From Streptomyces sp. NBC_01723 (GTDB lineage: Bacteria; Actinomycetota; Actinomycetes; Streptomycetales; Streptomycetaceae): DNA of 64,000 nucleotides. The notes below the pieces were generated by a model that saw only the letters and a program-made list of their open reading frames with translations, was not told where the DNA came from and did no database searches. Both the position numbers and the translations under genes were made by a program. Below, in pieces: positions 46,096 to 54,229 of the stretch (positions are counted from its first letter, which is position 1; every line of letters begins with the position of its first letter). The stretch spans positions 4,762,001 through 4,826,000 of the forward strand of contig NZ_CP109171.1 in NCBI RefSeq assembly GCF_036246005.1. Direction: 5' to 3'.

Positions 46096-46686
46096 ATGAG
46101 CGAGAACGAGCAGTTGCTGGCACGGGTGGCCGACAAGGCACGCAACACCCGCCCCTGGGGCTGGGATTCCCTGCCCGCGCCCGTCGACGGGACGACCCCG
46201 CCCCGGGCCGAGGCAGCCCTGGGCTTCTCCCTCCCTCCGCTGCTCGCCGAGCTGTATACGCGGATAGGGGACGGGGGGTTCGGCCCGGAGTACGGCCTGC
46301 TGCCCCTGCTCGACAACCCGCCCTCCGGCGAGCCGGCCGCCGTCACCCAGTACCTCGCCAACCGCGAGAGCGGCCTGAAGGACCCCGACTGGCCCTGGCC
46401 CGAGGGCGTCCTCCCGATATCCCACTGGGGCTGCGCGATGTACGCCTGCGTGGACTGCCACTCCCCACAGGCCACCGTCCTCCTCTTCGAGCCCAACGCC
46501 GACGACGCCGACCACGCCTGGTACGTCGACGCCCCGAGCCTCACGGACTGGCTGCACACCTGGCTCGACGGCACGGGCTGGTACGAGGAGGCCAACGAGG
46601 GCCCGGAACCGCTCCCGTGGACCGACTTCCCCCTGCGCGCGGGAAGAGGGCCCACGGCGGCCGCACCCCCGGCCCAGGCGTCCTGA
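46096..46686 (+). CDS. SMI1/KNR4-family (SUKH) protein
   Basis: A 196-residue cytosolic protein. The fold is indicated by RAEAALGFSLPPLLAELYTRIGDGGFGPEYGLLPL, ISHWGCAMYACVDCHSPQATVLLFEPN and WLHTWLDGTGWYEE (each only partly conserved). SUKH proteins often serve as immunity proteins against polymorphic toxins, but here no toxin gene is adjacent, so a housekeeping role is as likely. Start ATG 46096, directly after the paired DnaA boxes. Confidence 0.85.
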   Translation: MSENEQLLARVADKARNTRPWGWDSLPAPVDGTTPPRAEAALGFSLPPLLAELYTRIGDGGFGPEYGLLPLLDNPPSGEPAAVTQYLANRESGLKDPDWPWPEGVLPISHWGCAMYACVDCHSPQATVLLFEPNADDADHAWYVDAPSLTDWLHTWLDGTGWYEEANEGPEPLPWTDFPLRAGRGPTAAAPPAQAS

Positions 46687-46749
46687 GAAGGCCGAGGCAC
46701 AACCGCCTCGCGGCCTCCCGCCCGACGGCCCTCCCGCCCCCGCGGTCAC

Positions 46750-47994
46750 CTACCGCGAGACCTGCTGCCCCCGCACGCCGTACGCGACGACACCCACCGC
46801 CAGCACACCCACACCCACGACGACCGACACCGCCGGAAGCGAGAAGGCGAGCACCACGCACCCGATCAGACCCAGCGCCGGTACCACCCGCGACGTCCTC
46901 GACCGGTCGAGCGTCCAGGCCGACGCGTTGGCCACCGCGTAGTACACGAGCACACCGAAGGAGGAGAAGCCGATCGCGTCCCGCACGTCCACCGTGGCCG
47001 CCAGGACGGCGACCACCGCGCCCACGGCCAACTCTGCCCGGTGCGGCACCTGAAAACGCGGATGCACCGCGGCCAGCGCTTCGGGCAAATGACGGTCCCG
47101 GGCCATGGCGAGAGTCGTCCGTGAGACGCCCAGGATCAACGCCAGCAGCGAGCCCAGCGCCGCCACCGCCGCGCCCACTCGCACGACCGGTACGAGCCCC
47201 GGCACACCGGCCGCCCGCACCGCGTCCGCCAGCGGCGCCGGCGCCTGCCCCAGCCCGACCGGGCCCAGCACGGAGAGGACGGCCACCGCGACACACACGT
47301 ACACCGCCAGCGTGATCCCCAGGGCCAGCGGGATCGCGCGGGGAATGGTGCGCCGAGGATCCCGCACCTCCTCACCGAGGGTCGCGATCCGGGCGTACCC
47401 CGCGAACGCGAAGAACAGCAGCCCGGCCGCCTCCAGAACCCCGCCGGGGCCCTCCGACAACCCGATGTCCAGCCGCCCGGCATCGGACCGCCCCGACCCG
47501 AGGCAGACCACCACCACGGAAGCGAGGACAGCCAGGACGACCGCCACGATCACCCGCGTCAGCCAGGCGGACTTCTGAATGCCGCCGTAGTTCACCGCGG
47601 TCAGCGCCACCACGGCCGCGACCGCCACCACATGCGCCCACTCCGGCCAGACGTACGCGCCCACGGTGAGCGCCATGGCAGCACAGGAGGCCGTCTTCCC
47701 GACGATGAACGACCAGCCCGCGAGGTACCCCCAGAACTCCCCGAGCCGCTCGCGCCCGTAGACGTACGTGCCGCCCGAAACCGGATGGCGGGCGGCCAGC
47801 CACGCCGAGGACATGGCGTTGCAGTAGGCCACCACGGCCGCCACCGCGAGGCCGATCAGCAACCCCGACCCGCCCGCGCGCGCCGCCGGCGCCAGGGCGG
47901 CGAAGATCCCGGCGCCGATCATCGAGCCGAGCCCGACGACGACGGCGTCACCCACACCCAGCGTGCGACGCAGCTCAGAATCCGCAGGTGTCAT
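46750..47994 (-). CDS. APC-family amino acid permease
   Basis: A 414-residue transporter with 12 hydrophobic segments. Conserved first-helix motif VVVGLGSMIGAGIFAALAPAA, then ARHPVSGGTYVYGRERLGEFWGYLAGW and LFFAFAGYARIATLGEEVRDPRRTIPRA mark the APC superfamily (basic or hydrophobic amino acid uptake). ATG 47994 was chosen from family alignment memory; ATG 48006 is four codons earlier and neither has a ribosome site. It is convergent with the SMI1 gene, 63 bases apart. Confidence 0.9.
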   Translation of the reverse strand: MTPADSELRRTLGVGDAVVVGLGSMIGAGIFAALAPAARAGGSGLLIGLAVAAVVAYCNAMSSAWLAARHPVSGGTYVYGRERLGEFWGYLAGWSFIVGKTASCAAMALTVGAYVWPEWAHVVAVAAVVALTAVNYGGIQKSAWLTRVIVAVVLAVLASVVVVCLGSGRSDAGRLDIGLSEGPGGVLEAAGLLFFAFAGYARIATLGEEVRDPRRTIPRAIPLALGITLAVYVCVAVAVLSVLGPVGLGQAPAPLADAVRAAGVPGLVPVVRVGAAVAALGSLLALILGVSRTTLAMARDRHLPEALAAVHPRFQVPHRAELAVGAVVAVLAATVDVRDAIGFSSFGVLVYYAVANASAWTLDRSRTSRVVPALGLIGCVVLAFSLPAVSVVVGVGVLAVGVVAYGVRGQQVSR

Positions 47995-48139
47995 GGGTCG
48001 CACCATACTGATCAGCGCAACCACCGGACGCGCTCGCAACGTCCTCCCCGTCAAGAGGACATGAACACCGCGACCGCGAAGGAAAGAGCCCACAGCACTG
48101 GGAAGGTGCGGGCACAGCGAGAAAGGGCAGGGTCACGGC

Positions 48140-48406
48140 ATGACCGTCATCAGCTGGATCATCCTGGGACTGTTGGCCGGAGCCATCGCCAAGGTCCTGT
48201 TGCCGGGACGGGACCCCGGAGGGCTGATCGGCACGACCGTGATCGGCATCGCGGGGGCGTTCATCGGCGGCTGGATATCCGCCCGCTGGCTGGACCACCC
48301 GATCAGCAAGGACTTCTACGACGGCGCCACCTGGGCGGCGGCCATCGGCGGTGCACTGGTGCTCCTGATCGCCTACCGGCTTCTCTTCGGCAACTCACGC
48401 GACTGA
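48140..48406 (+). CDS. GlsB/YeaQ/YmgE-family membrane protein
   Basis: An 88-residue protein with three helices and the family's Gly-rich motifs, ILGLLAGAIAKVLLPGRDPGG and TTVIGIAGAFIGGWI. Family members are stress-induced inner membrane proteins of unknown mechanism. ATG 48140 with AAGGGCAGGG upstream. Confidence 0.9.
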   Translation: MTVISWIILGLLAGAIAKVLLPGRDPGGLIGTTVIGIAGAFIGGWISARWLDHPISKDFYDGATWAAAIGGALVLLIAYRLLFGNSRD

Positions 48407-48433
48407 ACGCGATCGACCGCGCGTGAACCGCGG

Positions 48434-48473
48434 ACGGGAGGGGTGGGCGCCGCCGGGCGCCCGCCCCTCCCGT
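48434..48473. terminator. Bidirectional terminator between GlsB-like gene and yajQ
   Basis: A 17-bp stem, ACGGGAGGGGTGGGCGC with GCGCCCGCCCCTCCCGT, one G-T pair, loop of six. It sits centrally between the converging genes and is followed by T residues on the plus strand. Confidence 0.8.
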
Positions 48474-48483
48474 TTGTAGCAAC

Positions 48484-48972
48484 TCACCGGTAGTTGACGA
48501 ACTGCAGCGCGAAGTCGAAGTCCTGGCCCTTCAGCAGGGTGATGACGGTCTGCAGGTCGTCACGGCTCTTCGACGAGACCCGCAGCTCCTCACCCTGCAC
48601 CTGGGCCTTCACGCCCTTGGGGCCCTCGTCGCGGATGAGCTTGGCCACCTTCTTCGCGTTCTCCTGGGAGATGCCCTCCTCGATCGACGCGAAGATCTTG
48701 TACTCCTTGCCGGAGAGCTGCGGCTCGCCCGCGTCCAGAGCCTTCAGCGAGATGCCGCGCTTGATCAGCTTGGACTGGAAGACGTCGAGGACGGCGCTCA
48801 CCCGGTCCTCGGAGTTGGCCTCCATGAGGATCTTCTCGCCGGACCACGAGATCGAGGCGCCCACGCCCTTGAAGTCGTAGCGCTGCGAGATCTCCTTGGC
48901 GGCCTGGTTGAGGGCGTTGTCGACCTCCTGCCGCTCGACCTTCGAGACGATGTCGAAACTGGAGTCGGCCAT
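48484..48972 (-). CDS. yajQ: YajQ-family nucleotide-binding protein
   Basis: A 162-residue member of the YajQ/DUF520 family, two ferredoxin-like domains. Conserved pieces are [20 protein letters not shown] at the start, [14 protein letters not shown] and [25 protein letters not shown]. Family members bind nucleic acids or c-di-GMP. Full length with all blocks present. Monocistronic, 236 bases upstream of the divergent tRNA-Tyr. Confidence 0.93.
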   Translation of the reverse strand: MADSSFDIVSKVERQEVDNALNQAAKEISQRYDFKGVGASISWSGEKILMEANSEDRVSAVLDVFQSKLIKRGISLKALDAGEPQLSGKEYKIFASIEEGISQENAKKVAKLIRDEGPKGVKAQVQGEELRVSSKSRDDLQTVITLLKGQDFDFALQFVNYR

Positions 48973-49207
48973 GTCCTGTGGCTCCTTGTATCTGGGTGCG
49001 TGTCGGCCCCGTATCGGGCCCGTACCGGCATGTGTCGGCGGCCGCCGAGCCCGCCAGGGTCCCTCGGCCGCATCCGGACCAGCCTAGCCACCCGCCGACC
49101 CCCGAGCGGCGATCAATCGGGTGGCGAAGCACCCCGCCACATCAGGTATTGTTTACGTCGTTGCCACGGAGCGCCGCCGAAAAGCGGCTCGACGGGCAGC
49201 AACCCCC

Positions 49208-49289
49208 GGCGGTGTGCCCGAGCGGCCAAAGGGAGCAGACTGTAAATCTGCCGGCTCAGCCTTCCCAGGTTCGAATCCTGGCGCCGCCA
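49208..49289 (+). tRNA. tRNA-Tyr (GTA)
   Basis: An 82-nt class II tRNA. Acceptor strands GGCGGTG and CGCCGCC pair with one G-T; the anticodon loop is CTGTAAA with GTA, and the T arm is CCAGGTTCGAATCCTGG. A long variable arm is present, as in tRNA-Tyr. CCA is not encoded. In S. coelicolor the SLP1 element integrates into the 3' end of a tRNA-Tyr in this genomic neighbourhood (from memory); here the gene is intact and not followed by an integrase or element genes. Confidence 0.97.
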
Positions 49290-49294
49290 CACGA

Positions 49295-49342
49295 CCGAAA
49301 GGGTCTGTGACCAGCAGCAATGCTGGTCACAGACCCTTTCGG
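49295..49342 (+). terminator. 22-bp perfect hairpin directly after tRNA-Tyr
   Basis: CCGAAAGGGTCTGTGACCAG and the following CA pair without mismatch to the mirror arm at 49321-49342, closed by the tetraloop GCAA, a GNRA type. It starts six bases after the tRNA. It acts plausibly as the tRNA terminator, with GCGTTTACG after it, but is much longer than needed and lies inside the expected attB region. Confidence 0.8.
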
Positions 49343-49381
49343 CGTTTACGGACCGACGATGAGAGCAGGTCAGGGGCGTCG

Positions 49382-50008
49382 TCAGGGACCGCCGGGATGA
49401 CCGGCCGTTGCCATGGCCTCCGTTGCCACCCGTTGCAGCGCTCGGTTCGTGATCCAGCTGTTCTTCCCGCCGGTCAGGTGTGCCACGGCACGGCCCACCC
49501 ATTCCGGGTCGCCGAGCAGGTGGAGCTTCCCCTCGTCGACGAGCTGCCGGAGCAGGCTCTCCAGCCGGAGGGCGTCCACCGCCCGATACGGGCGCGTGTG
49601 CTGGTCGAAGCGCAGTGGGTGATCCTCGTACGGGTGGCGCAGCGTCATGTGCATCCAGCCGCCGCTGCTCCCGGCGACCCTTCCCCTCAGCGTGTACATG
49701 CCCCTGCTGGTTGAGCTCCAGGGGTGTTTGCCCCAGCTGAACGAGATGCCGGTCATGATCCTGGACCACGGGATCAGCCGTCCCTCTGAGCCTGGCTCGT
49801 GCTGGTGGAGCCCGTCCGGGCGGAACTCCACCCAGTGGGCGTCAGAGCGCCTGGCGTCTCCGACTCCCCAGTGCCCGCTGACCAGTTCCAACGGTCCCAG
49901 GTGCGTGCCCTCCGCCACCATGCCCATCATTGTCATTGAATCAAACTGTTGCGCTGTCTCCGCGAGTGCTGTCCGGCCGTGCCGTACACCTGAGCACTCG
50001 CCGGACAT
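49382..50008 (-). CDS. Hypothetical protein beside tRNA-Tyr
   Basis: About 208 residues of unrecognised family. ATG 50008 was chosen for the AAGGG six bases before it; a second cluster of Met codons near 49936 is possible. The sequence is rich in His and Trp (GHWGVGDARRSDAHWVEFR, FSWGKHPWSS) and ends in a helical region (LESLLRQLVDEGKLHLLGDP, NRALQRVATEA). There are no membrane segments. Its codons look less GC-biased than neighbours in places, and its position at a tRNA suggests acquired DNA, but this is only suggestive. Confidence 0.6.
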   Translation of the reverse strand: MSGECSGVRHGRTALAETAQQFDSMTMMGMVAEGTHLGPLELVSGHWGVGDARRSDAHWVEFRPDGLHQHEPGSEGRLIPWSRIMTGISFSWGKHPWSSTSRGMYTLRGRVAGSSGGWMHMTLRHPYEDHPLRFDQHTRPYRAVDALRLESLLRQLVDEGKLHLLGDPEWVGRAVAHLTGGKNSWITNRALQRVATEAMATAGHPGGP

Positions 50009-50092
50009 CAGGGGCCCTTCATCATGTGCCTCGCCCAAGAGGCTCGCGTCCGTGGCCCCCCGGCGGGCGTGCGATGCGGGCAGACTGGGGCC

Positions 50093-50311
50093 ATGGCCTC
50101 GTCCTCCCGTCGCAGAATGTGCCCCGAGTGCCGTCGCGAGATCGCCGTCGTCGCGGGGCGGTACGCGCGTCATGACCCGCCCGGAGCGCGGGGCGGCGGT
50201 GAGCTGGTGTCCTGTCCCGGATCGCGGCGGACGGCGCAACTCGGGGCGGCGCAGCCGTCCTTGGACGGGTATGTCGTCCCCGACTTCCCCGGACAGCTGC
50301 CCCTGTTCTGA
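50093..50311 (+). CDS. Small CxxC protein, possible zinc ribbon
   Basis: A 72-residue basic protein. RRRMCPECRREIAVVAGRYARH has a CxxC and a short strand; a further Cys and His follow (RHDPPG, LVSCPGS), enough for a single zinc site. The tail is LDGYVVPDFPGQLPLF. ATG 50093 with GGGG four bases upstream. Small proteins of this kind occur widely in Streptomyces without known function. Confidence 0.65.
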   Translation: MASSSRRRMCPECRREIAVVAGRYARHDPPGARGGGELVSCPGSRRTAQLGAAQPSLDGYVVPDFPGQLPLF

Positions 50312-50387
50312 CCGCGTCCCGCGTCCGCCCGGCGCCTCCTGCCCGCCCCCGCGACCCGTTCGCCCCGCCCGGCCCGGGAGCCCGTCC

Positions 50388-51044
50388 TCAGTTCCCGGCC
50401 ACCGACTTCACCGCCACCGACACCGGTGTCGAACCGCTGATCAGCTCCAGGGTCAGGCCGTGCGTCGCCGGGGTGTCGACCAGTTCGGCCAGGGCCGCGG
50501 CCACGTCGTCGCGCGGGACGGGGCCGCGGCCGGTGTGGGCCTCCAGCCGTACGAGGCCGGTGCCCGCGTCGTCCGTCAGCATGCCGGGGCGCAGGATCGT
50601 CCAGTCCAGCGCGTCCAGTGAGCGCACGTGCGCGTCGGCCTCGCCCTTGGCGCGCAGGTAGACGTCGAAGATCTCGTCGCCCTGGTGCGCGGGGTCGGCG
50701 CCCATGGAGGACACGACCACGAAGCGCCGTACGCCCGCCCGGACCGCCGCGTCCGCGAAGAGGACCGCCGCCGACTTGTCCACCGTGTCCTTGCGGGCCA
50801 CCCCGCTTCCAGGCCCCGCCCCCGCGGCGAAGACCGCCGCGTCGGCGCCCCGCAGGCACTCCGCGACCTCCTCCAGCGAGGCCGACTCCAGATCGAGCAC
50901 GATCGGTTCGGCACCGGCCGCGCGGAGATCGTCGGCCTGTGCGGCCTTGCGGATGATGCCCGCCACCTCGTCGCCGCGCGCGGCGAGCAACCGCTCCAGC
51001 CGCAGCGCGATCTGACCATGACCACCAGCGATGACAATGCGCAT
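50388..51044 (-). CDS. NAD(P)-binding epimerase-like (atypical SDR) protein
   Basis: A 218-residue Rossmann protein. MRIVIAGGHGQIALRLERLL is the dinucleotide loop, AVFAAGAGPGSGV and RFVVVSSMGADPAHQG are the core strands, and DWTILRPGMLTDDAGTGLV matches the NAD(P)-binding_10 group. It lacks the YxxxK catalytic pair of classical SDRs (YLRAKGEAD keeps Y and K as YLRAK, so partial activity is possible). Role unknown. Confidence 0.88.
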   Translation of the reverse strand: MRIVIAGGHGQIALRLERLLAARGDEVAGIIRKAAQADDLRAAGAEPIVLDLESASLEEVAECLRGADAAVFAAGAGPGSGVARKDTVDKSAAVLFADAAVRAGVRRFVVVSSMGADPAHQGDEIFDVYLRAKGEADAHVRSLDALDWTILRPGMLTDDAGTGLVRLEAHTGRGPVPRDDVAAALAELVDTPATHGLTLELISGSTPVSVAVKSVAGN

Positions 51045-51177
51045 GTCTTCGACCGTACGCCCCGACAGCCGCCCCCGCCGCACGACTTCGGCCCCGCTCC
51101 CCGGCACGGCCACCGGATGCCGGTGCGTCCGCGGGAGAACCGGGAACGGCGTCTTGCCCACCCCTCGGCCCGGTCGC

Positions 51178-52452
51178 TCAGCTCGGCGGACCCCCACGCT
51201 CCCCCCGCCCCTGCCGAGGCAGTCCCAGGTCCGCGGCGCCGCCGTCCTGGTCGCCGTACTCCCGTACCGCGCTGGTCCGCGACACCACGCGCCCCCGGTG
51301 CACCACGACGCGGCTGTACGCCAGGGACAGCGCCCCCGCCAGCCGGTCGCCGCGTACCGCGAGGAGCTCCGCCGGGAAACCGGCCTCCACCCGTACCTCG
51401 GGCAGGCCGAGCGCCGCCCGTGCCCCCGTGCTCACCGCCTCGTACGCGTCCTCCGGGTGCAGCCCGTGGCGTGAGGCGAGCAGGTACGCCGCCTCCAGGG
51501 GGTCACCGCGTCCGACGGGGTTGGAGACGTCCCGGAGTGCGCCGCTCCCGGCGGCGACCCGTACCCCGGCCGCCCGCAGCAGCCGTACCGGAGCCGTGCC
51601 GTCGGGGTGGTCGGCCGCGCCGCACGCGCCCTGCGGCAGACAGACCACCGTCACCCCGGCCGCCGCGAGCTGTTCCGCGGCCCGGGAGGCGACCTCGGCC
51701 GGCAGCAGGCCGAGGCCCTCGCAGGGACCGAGGGCCACCCCGGGGCGCAGCCCGCCCGCCATGGCCGCCAGCCGGGCCAGCCGCGCCGGATCGGCCGCGT
51801 CCGTGTGCAGGTCGACCGGGCAGCCGTGTTCGGCCGCGACCTCCAGGACCGCCTCCACGTACCCCGCCGGGTCGGGGTCCAGGTCGGGGCACCCGCCCAC
51901 CACGTCCGCGCCCATCTTGACCGCGTCCCGCAGCATCGCCAGCCCGTCGGCCCCGGCCACGCCGGTCAGCACCCTCGGCATCGCCACCGTCGTCAGCTCG
52001 GCCAGACCGCGCAGCGAACGCCGCGCGCGCAGTACGGCGGTCAGCGCGCCCAGCCCCGTGACGTCGCCCACCCGCACGTGCGCCCGCAGCGCGGTCGCCC
52101 CGTGTCCGAGCTGGAGCAGGGCGGCCTCGGTGGCCCGGCGCTGGACGTCCTCGGGTTCGTAGGAGACGGGGCCCGGGACGTCGGCGGTCAGGGCCGTGTC
52201 GGGGTGGACGTGGGGGTCGGCGGGGGCGGGGAGCAGCAGGTAGCCGGCGAGGTCGACGCGGGTGCCGGGGCCCGGCGTGCGGGCGGGGGTCAGGCTGCCG
52301 GCGGTGCCGACGGCCTCGATGCGCCCGCCGTGGAGCCGCACGTCCACGGCCCGGCCGTCGGTGAGCCGAGCCCCGGAGAGCAGGAGCGAACCGCGGTCGG
52401 CGGGGCCCGAGGGGGAGGGCGAACGGGGCGGCTGCGGCTGGCTGTCGGGCAT
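51178..52452 (-). CDS. Amidohydrolase / cytosine deaminase-like protein with missing catalytic positions
   Basis: A 424-residue protein of the cytosine-deaminase branch of amidohydrolases. The first metal His pair is present in PADPHVHPD and the middle His in VDLHTDAADPA. However, the Glu that follows in active CodA-type enzymes is Ala, the His expected after the next strand is replaced (GVALGPCEGLGLL), and the final metal Asp region reads AAGSGALRDVSNPVGRGD with Gly in the Asp position. This is judged by eye against E. coli CodA. The fold seems intact, so it may be a pseudoenzyme or bind differently. It is isolated, followed by the tRNA cluster. Confidence 0.8.
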   Translation of the reverse strand: MPDSQPQPPRSPSPSGPADRGSLLLSGARLTDGRAVDVRLHGGRIEAVGTAGSLTPARTPGPGTRVDLAGYLLLPAPADPHVHPDTALTADVPGPVSYEPEDVQRRATEAALLQLGHGATALRAHVRVGDVTGLGALTAVLRARRSLRGLAELTTVAMPRVLTGVAGADGLAMLRDAVKMGADVVGGCPDLDPDPAGYVEAVLEVAAEHGCPVDLHTDAADPARLARLAAMAGGLRPGVALGPCEGLGLLPAEVASRAAEQLAAAGVTVVCLPQGACGAADHPDGTAPVRLLRAAGVRVAAGSGALRDVSNPVGRGDPLEAAYLLASRHGLHPEDAYEAVSTGARAALGLPEVRVEAGFPAELLAVRGDRLAGALSLAYSRVVVHRGRVVSRTSAVREYGDQDGGAADLGLPRQGRGERGGPPS

Positions 52453-52623
52453 CGCGCTCCTCTGGGCTCGGGGCTGCGCAGTGGGGGACGCAAGATCACG
52501 CAGAGTGAGTCGAGCCTAGGACGGTGATCAGCCCGTGGCGCGGAGGAGCGCAATAGTCGTACCGGCGCCGTCCGGCCCTCCGGAGTGGCGGGTACGGGAC
52601 GGGTCAGGGGCGACGAAACGGAT

Positions 52624-52651
52624 TTGGGCGAACGGCGGGCGACCGTGTAAT
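52624..52651 (+). promoter_or_regulatory. Promoter for the tRNA-Thr/tRNA-Met/rpmG region
   Basis: TTGGGC (52624-52629) and TGTAAT (52646-52651) with 16-base spacing, ending 13 bases before tRNA-Thr. The -10 is one base from consensus. It likely drives the two tRNAs and perhaps rpmG. Confidence 0.55.
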
Positions 52652-52664
52652 GTCTTCATCGCTC

Positions 52665-52737
52665 GCCCCAATAGCTCAGTCGGCAGAGCGTCTCCATGGT
52701 AAGGAGAAGGTCAACGGTTCGATTCCGTTTTGGGGCT
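52665..52737 (+). tRNA. tRNA-Thr (GGT)
   Basis: A 73-nt tRNA. Acceptor GCCCCAA with TTGGGGC, anticodon stem TCTCC/GGAGA with loop ATGGTAA giving GGT, T arm ACGGTTCGATTCCGT. CCA is not encoded. Confidence 0.97.
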
Positions 52738-52783
52738 CTGGTGTGAGAGGTTCCCGTCGCGAGGCGGGACCCGATCGCATCAC

Positions 52784-52856
52784 AGCGGTGTAGCTCAGTC
52801 GGTAGAGCAAGCGGCTCATAATCGCTGTGTCACCGGTTCAAGTCCGGTCACCGCTA
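52784..52856 (+). tRNA. tRNA-Met (CAT, elongator)
   Basis: A 73-nt tRNA. Acceptor AGCGGTG with CACCGCT, anticodon stem AGCGG/TCGCT with loop CTCATAA giving CAT, T arm CCGGTTCAAGTCCGG. The fully paired first acceptor pair argues for elongator Met and not initiator; a tRNA-Ile with modified C34 is less likely. Confidence 0.95.
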
Positions 52857-52945
52857 CTCTCAGTAGCCGATTGCGGGGTCGGTCCTTCAATCGGCTACTC
52901 TTTCCTGCGTTAATAAAATCAATCCGTCCGTCAAGGAGCACTCAC

Positions 52946-53110
52946 GTGGCTGCCACCGACGTCCGCCCGAAGATCACGCTGGCCTGCGTGGAGTGCAAGG
53001 AGCGGAACTACATCACCAAGAAGAACCGGCGCAACAACCCGGACCGACTGGAGATGAAGAAGCACTGCCCGCGTTGCAACGCGCACACCGCGCACCGCGA
53101 AACGCGATAA
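52946..53110 (+). CDS. rpmG: 50S ribosomal protein L33
   Basis: A 54-residue ribosomal protein. [20 protein letters not shown] and [15 protein letters not shown] show both CxxC pairs, so this is the zinc-containing (C+) form. GTG 52946 with AAGGAGC upstream. The tRNA-Met is about 90 bases before. S. coelicolor also has a zinc-free paralogue; this one should need zinc. Confidence 0.97.
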   Translation: MAATDVRPKITLACVECKERNYITKKNRRNNPDRLEMKKHCPRCNAHTAHRETR

Positions 53111-53257
53111 AAAGGCTCGTACACGAGGCCGTCCCCGATACCTGGGGGCGGCCTCGCGTCGTTTGGGTCAGTGGTGCCCGGCGCGGTACCCACCGCACAG
53201 CAGACGCGGCACCCACCGCACAGCAGAGCAGAGCAAAACAGCAGGAGGAGCGAGCCC

Positions 53258-53710
53258 ATGGCGCTCGACCAGTCGTTCGTGGGGCGGACCTATCCGCCGA
53301 CCGCGCCCTACGAGGTGGGCCGGGAGAAGATCCGCGAGTTCGCGGAGGCCGTGGGGGACGCCAACCCGGCGTACACGGACACGGAGGCCGCGAAGTCGCT
53401 CGGCCACCCCGACGTGATCGCCCCGCCGACCTTCGTGTTCTCGATCACGTTCAAGGCGGCCAGGCAGGTCGTCGAGGACCCGCAGCTGGGCCTCGACTAC
53501 AGCCGGGTGGTGCACGGCGACCAGAAGTTCGCCTACGTCCGCCCGGTGCGGGCCGGTGACCGGCTCACCGTCACCTCGACCATCGAGGGGATCAAGTCGC
53601 TGGCCGGCAACGACGTCCTGGACATCCGCGGCGAGGTCCACGACGAGCTCGGCGAGCACGTCGTCACCGCCTGGACCAAGCTCGTGGCCCGCGCGGCCGA
53701 GGAGGCGTGA
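53258..53710 (+). CDS. MaoC-type (R)-hydratase N-terminal-like subunit (UPF0336/HadA-like)
   Basis: A 150-residue hot-dog protein of the N-terminal MaoC-like dehydratase group. Markers are YEVGREKIREFAEAVGDANPAY and VIAPPTFVFSITFKAA with VVHGDQKFAYVRPVRAGD. It lacks the catalytic D-x4-H of full MaoC hydratases, as expected for the structural partner of a heterodimer. It overlaps the next gene, whose product has the catalytic motif. In mycobacteria such pairs (HadA-HadB) act in fatty-acid elongation; a similar (R)-specific hydratase is inferred here. Confidence 0.9.
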   Translation: MALDQSFVGRTYPPTAPYEVGREKIREFAEAVGDANPAYTDTEAAKSLGHPDVIAPPTFVFSITFKAARQVVEDPQLGLDYSRVVHGDQKFAYVRPVRAGDRLTVTSTIEGIKSLAGNDVLDIRGEVHDELGEHVVTAWTKLVARAAEEA

Positions 53711-54177
53711 GCACCGTGACGGACCCCACCATGACGCCTCCGGCCTCTCCCGGCGCCAGGATCGCGTACGGCGACGTCGAGGTCGGCACCGAACTGCCCG
53801 CGCAGTCCTTCCCGGTGGACCGCGCCAAGCTCGTCCAGTACGCGGGCGCCTCCGGCGACTTCAACCCGATCCACTGGAACGAGAAGTTCGCCAAGGACGT
53901 CGGCCTGCCCGACGTCATCGCGCACGGCATGTTCACCATGGCCGAGGCGATCCGCGTGGTCACCGACTGGGTCGGCGACCCGGGCGCGGTCGTGGAGTAC
54001 GGCGTCCGCTTCACCCGGCCCGTCGTCGTCCCGAACGACGACCAGGGTGCCGTGATCGAGGTCAGCGGCAAGGTCGCGGCCAAGCTCGACGACAACACCG
54101 TCCGCGTCGACCTCACGGCCACCAGCGGCGGCCAGAAGGTCCTCGGCATGTCCCGGGCGGTCGTCCGTCTGAGCTGA
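53707..54177 (+). CDS. MaoC-type (R)-hydratase catalytic subunit (HadB-like)
   Basis: A 156-residue hot-dog hydratase. The catalytic motif is YAGASGDFNPIHWNEKFAK with Asp and His spaced by four, followed by VIAHGMFTMAEAIRVVTDWVG. GTG 53707 overlaps the previous stop as GTGA. Together the two gene products should dehydrate/hydrate (R)-3-hydroxyacyl thioesters. Confidence 0.92.
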   Translation: MSTVTDPTMTPPASPGARIAYGDVEVGTELPAQSFPVDRAKLVQYAGASGDFNPIHWNEKFAKDVGLPDVIAHGMFTMAEAIRVVTDWVGDPGAVVEYGVRFTRPVVVPNDDQGAVIEVSGKVAAKLDDNTVRVDLTATSGGQKVLGMSRAVVRLS

Positions 54178-54184
54178 GAAGTGC

Positions 54185-54220
54185 GGTAAGGGGCGTTCTC
54201 CATTGAGGAGGCCCCTTACC
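54185..54220 (+). terminator. Terminator after the hydratase pair
   Basis: GGTAAGGGGC and GCCCCTTACC form a perfect 10-bp stem with a 16-base loop, immediately after the hydratase stop codon. It is followed by pyrimidines without a strong T-run. Confidence 0.7.
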
Positions 54221-54229
54221 TCTCCCCCC

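Noticed and set aside
46096-46686. Toxin-immunity pair
   Set aside because: The SUKH protein could be an immunity protein, but no polymorphic toxin gene is next to it.
49208-52452. Integrated SLP1-like element after tRNA-Tyr
   Set aside because: No integrase, excisionase, replication or transfer genes and no repeated tRNA 3' end were found in the next kilobases.
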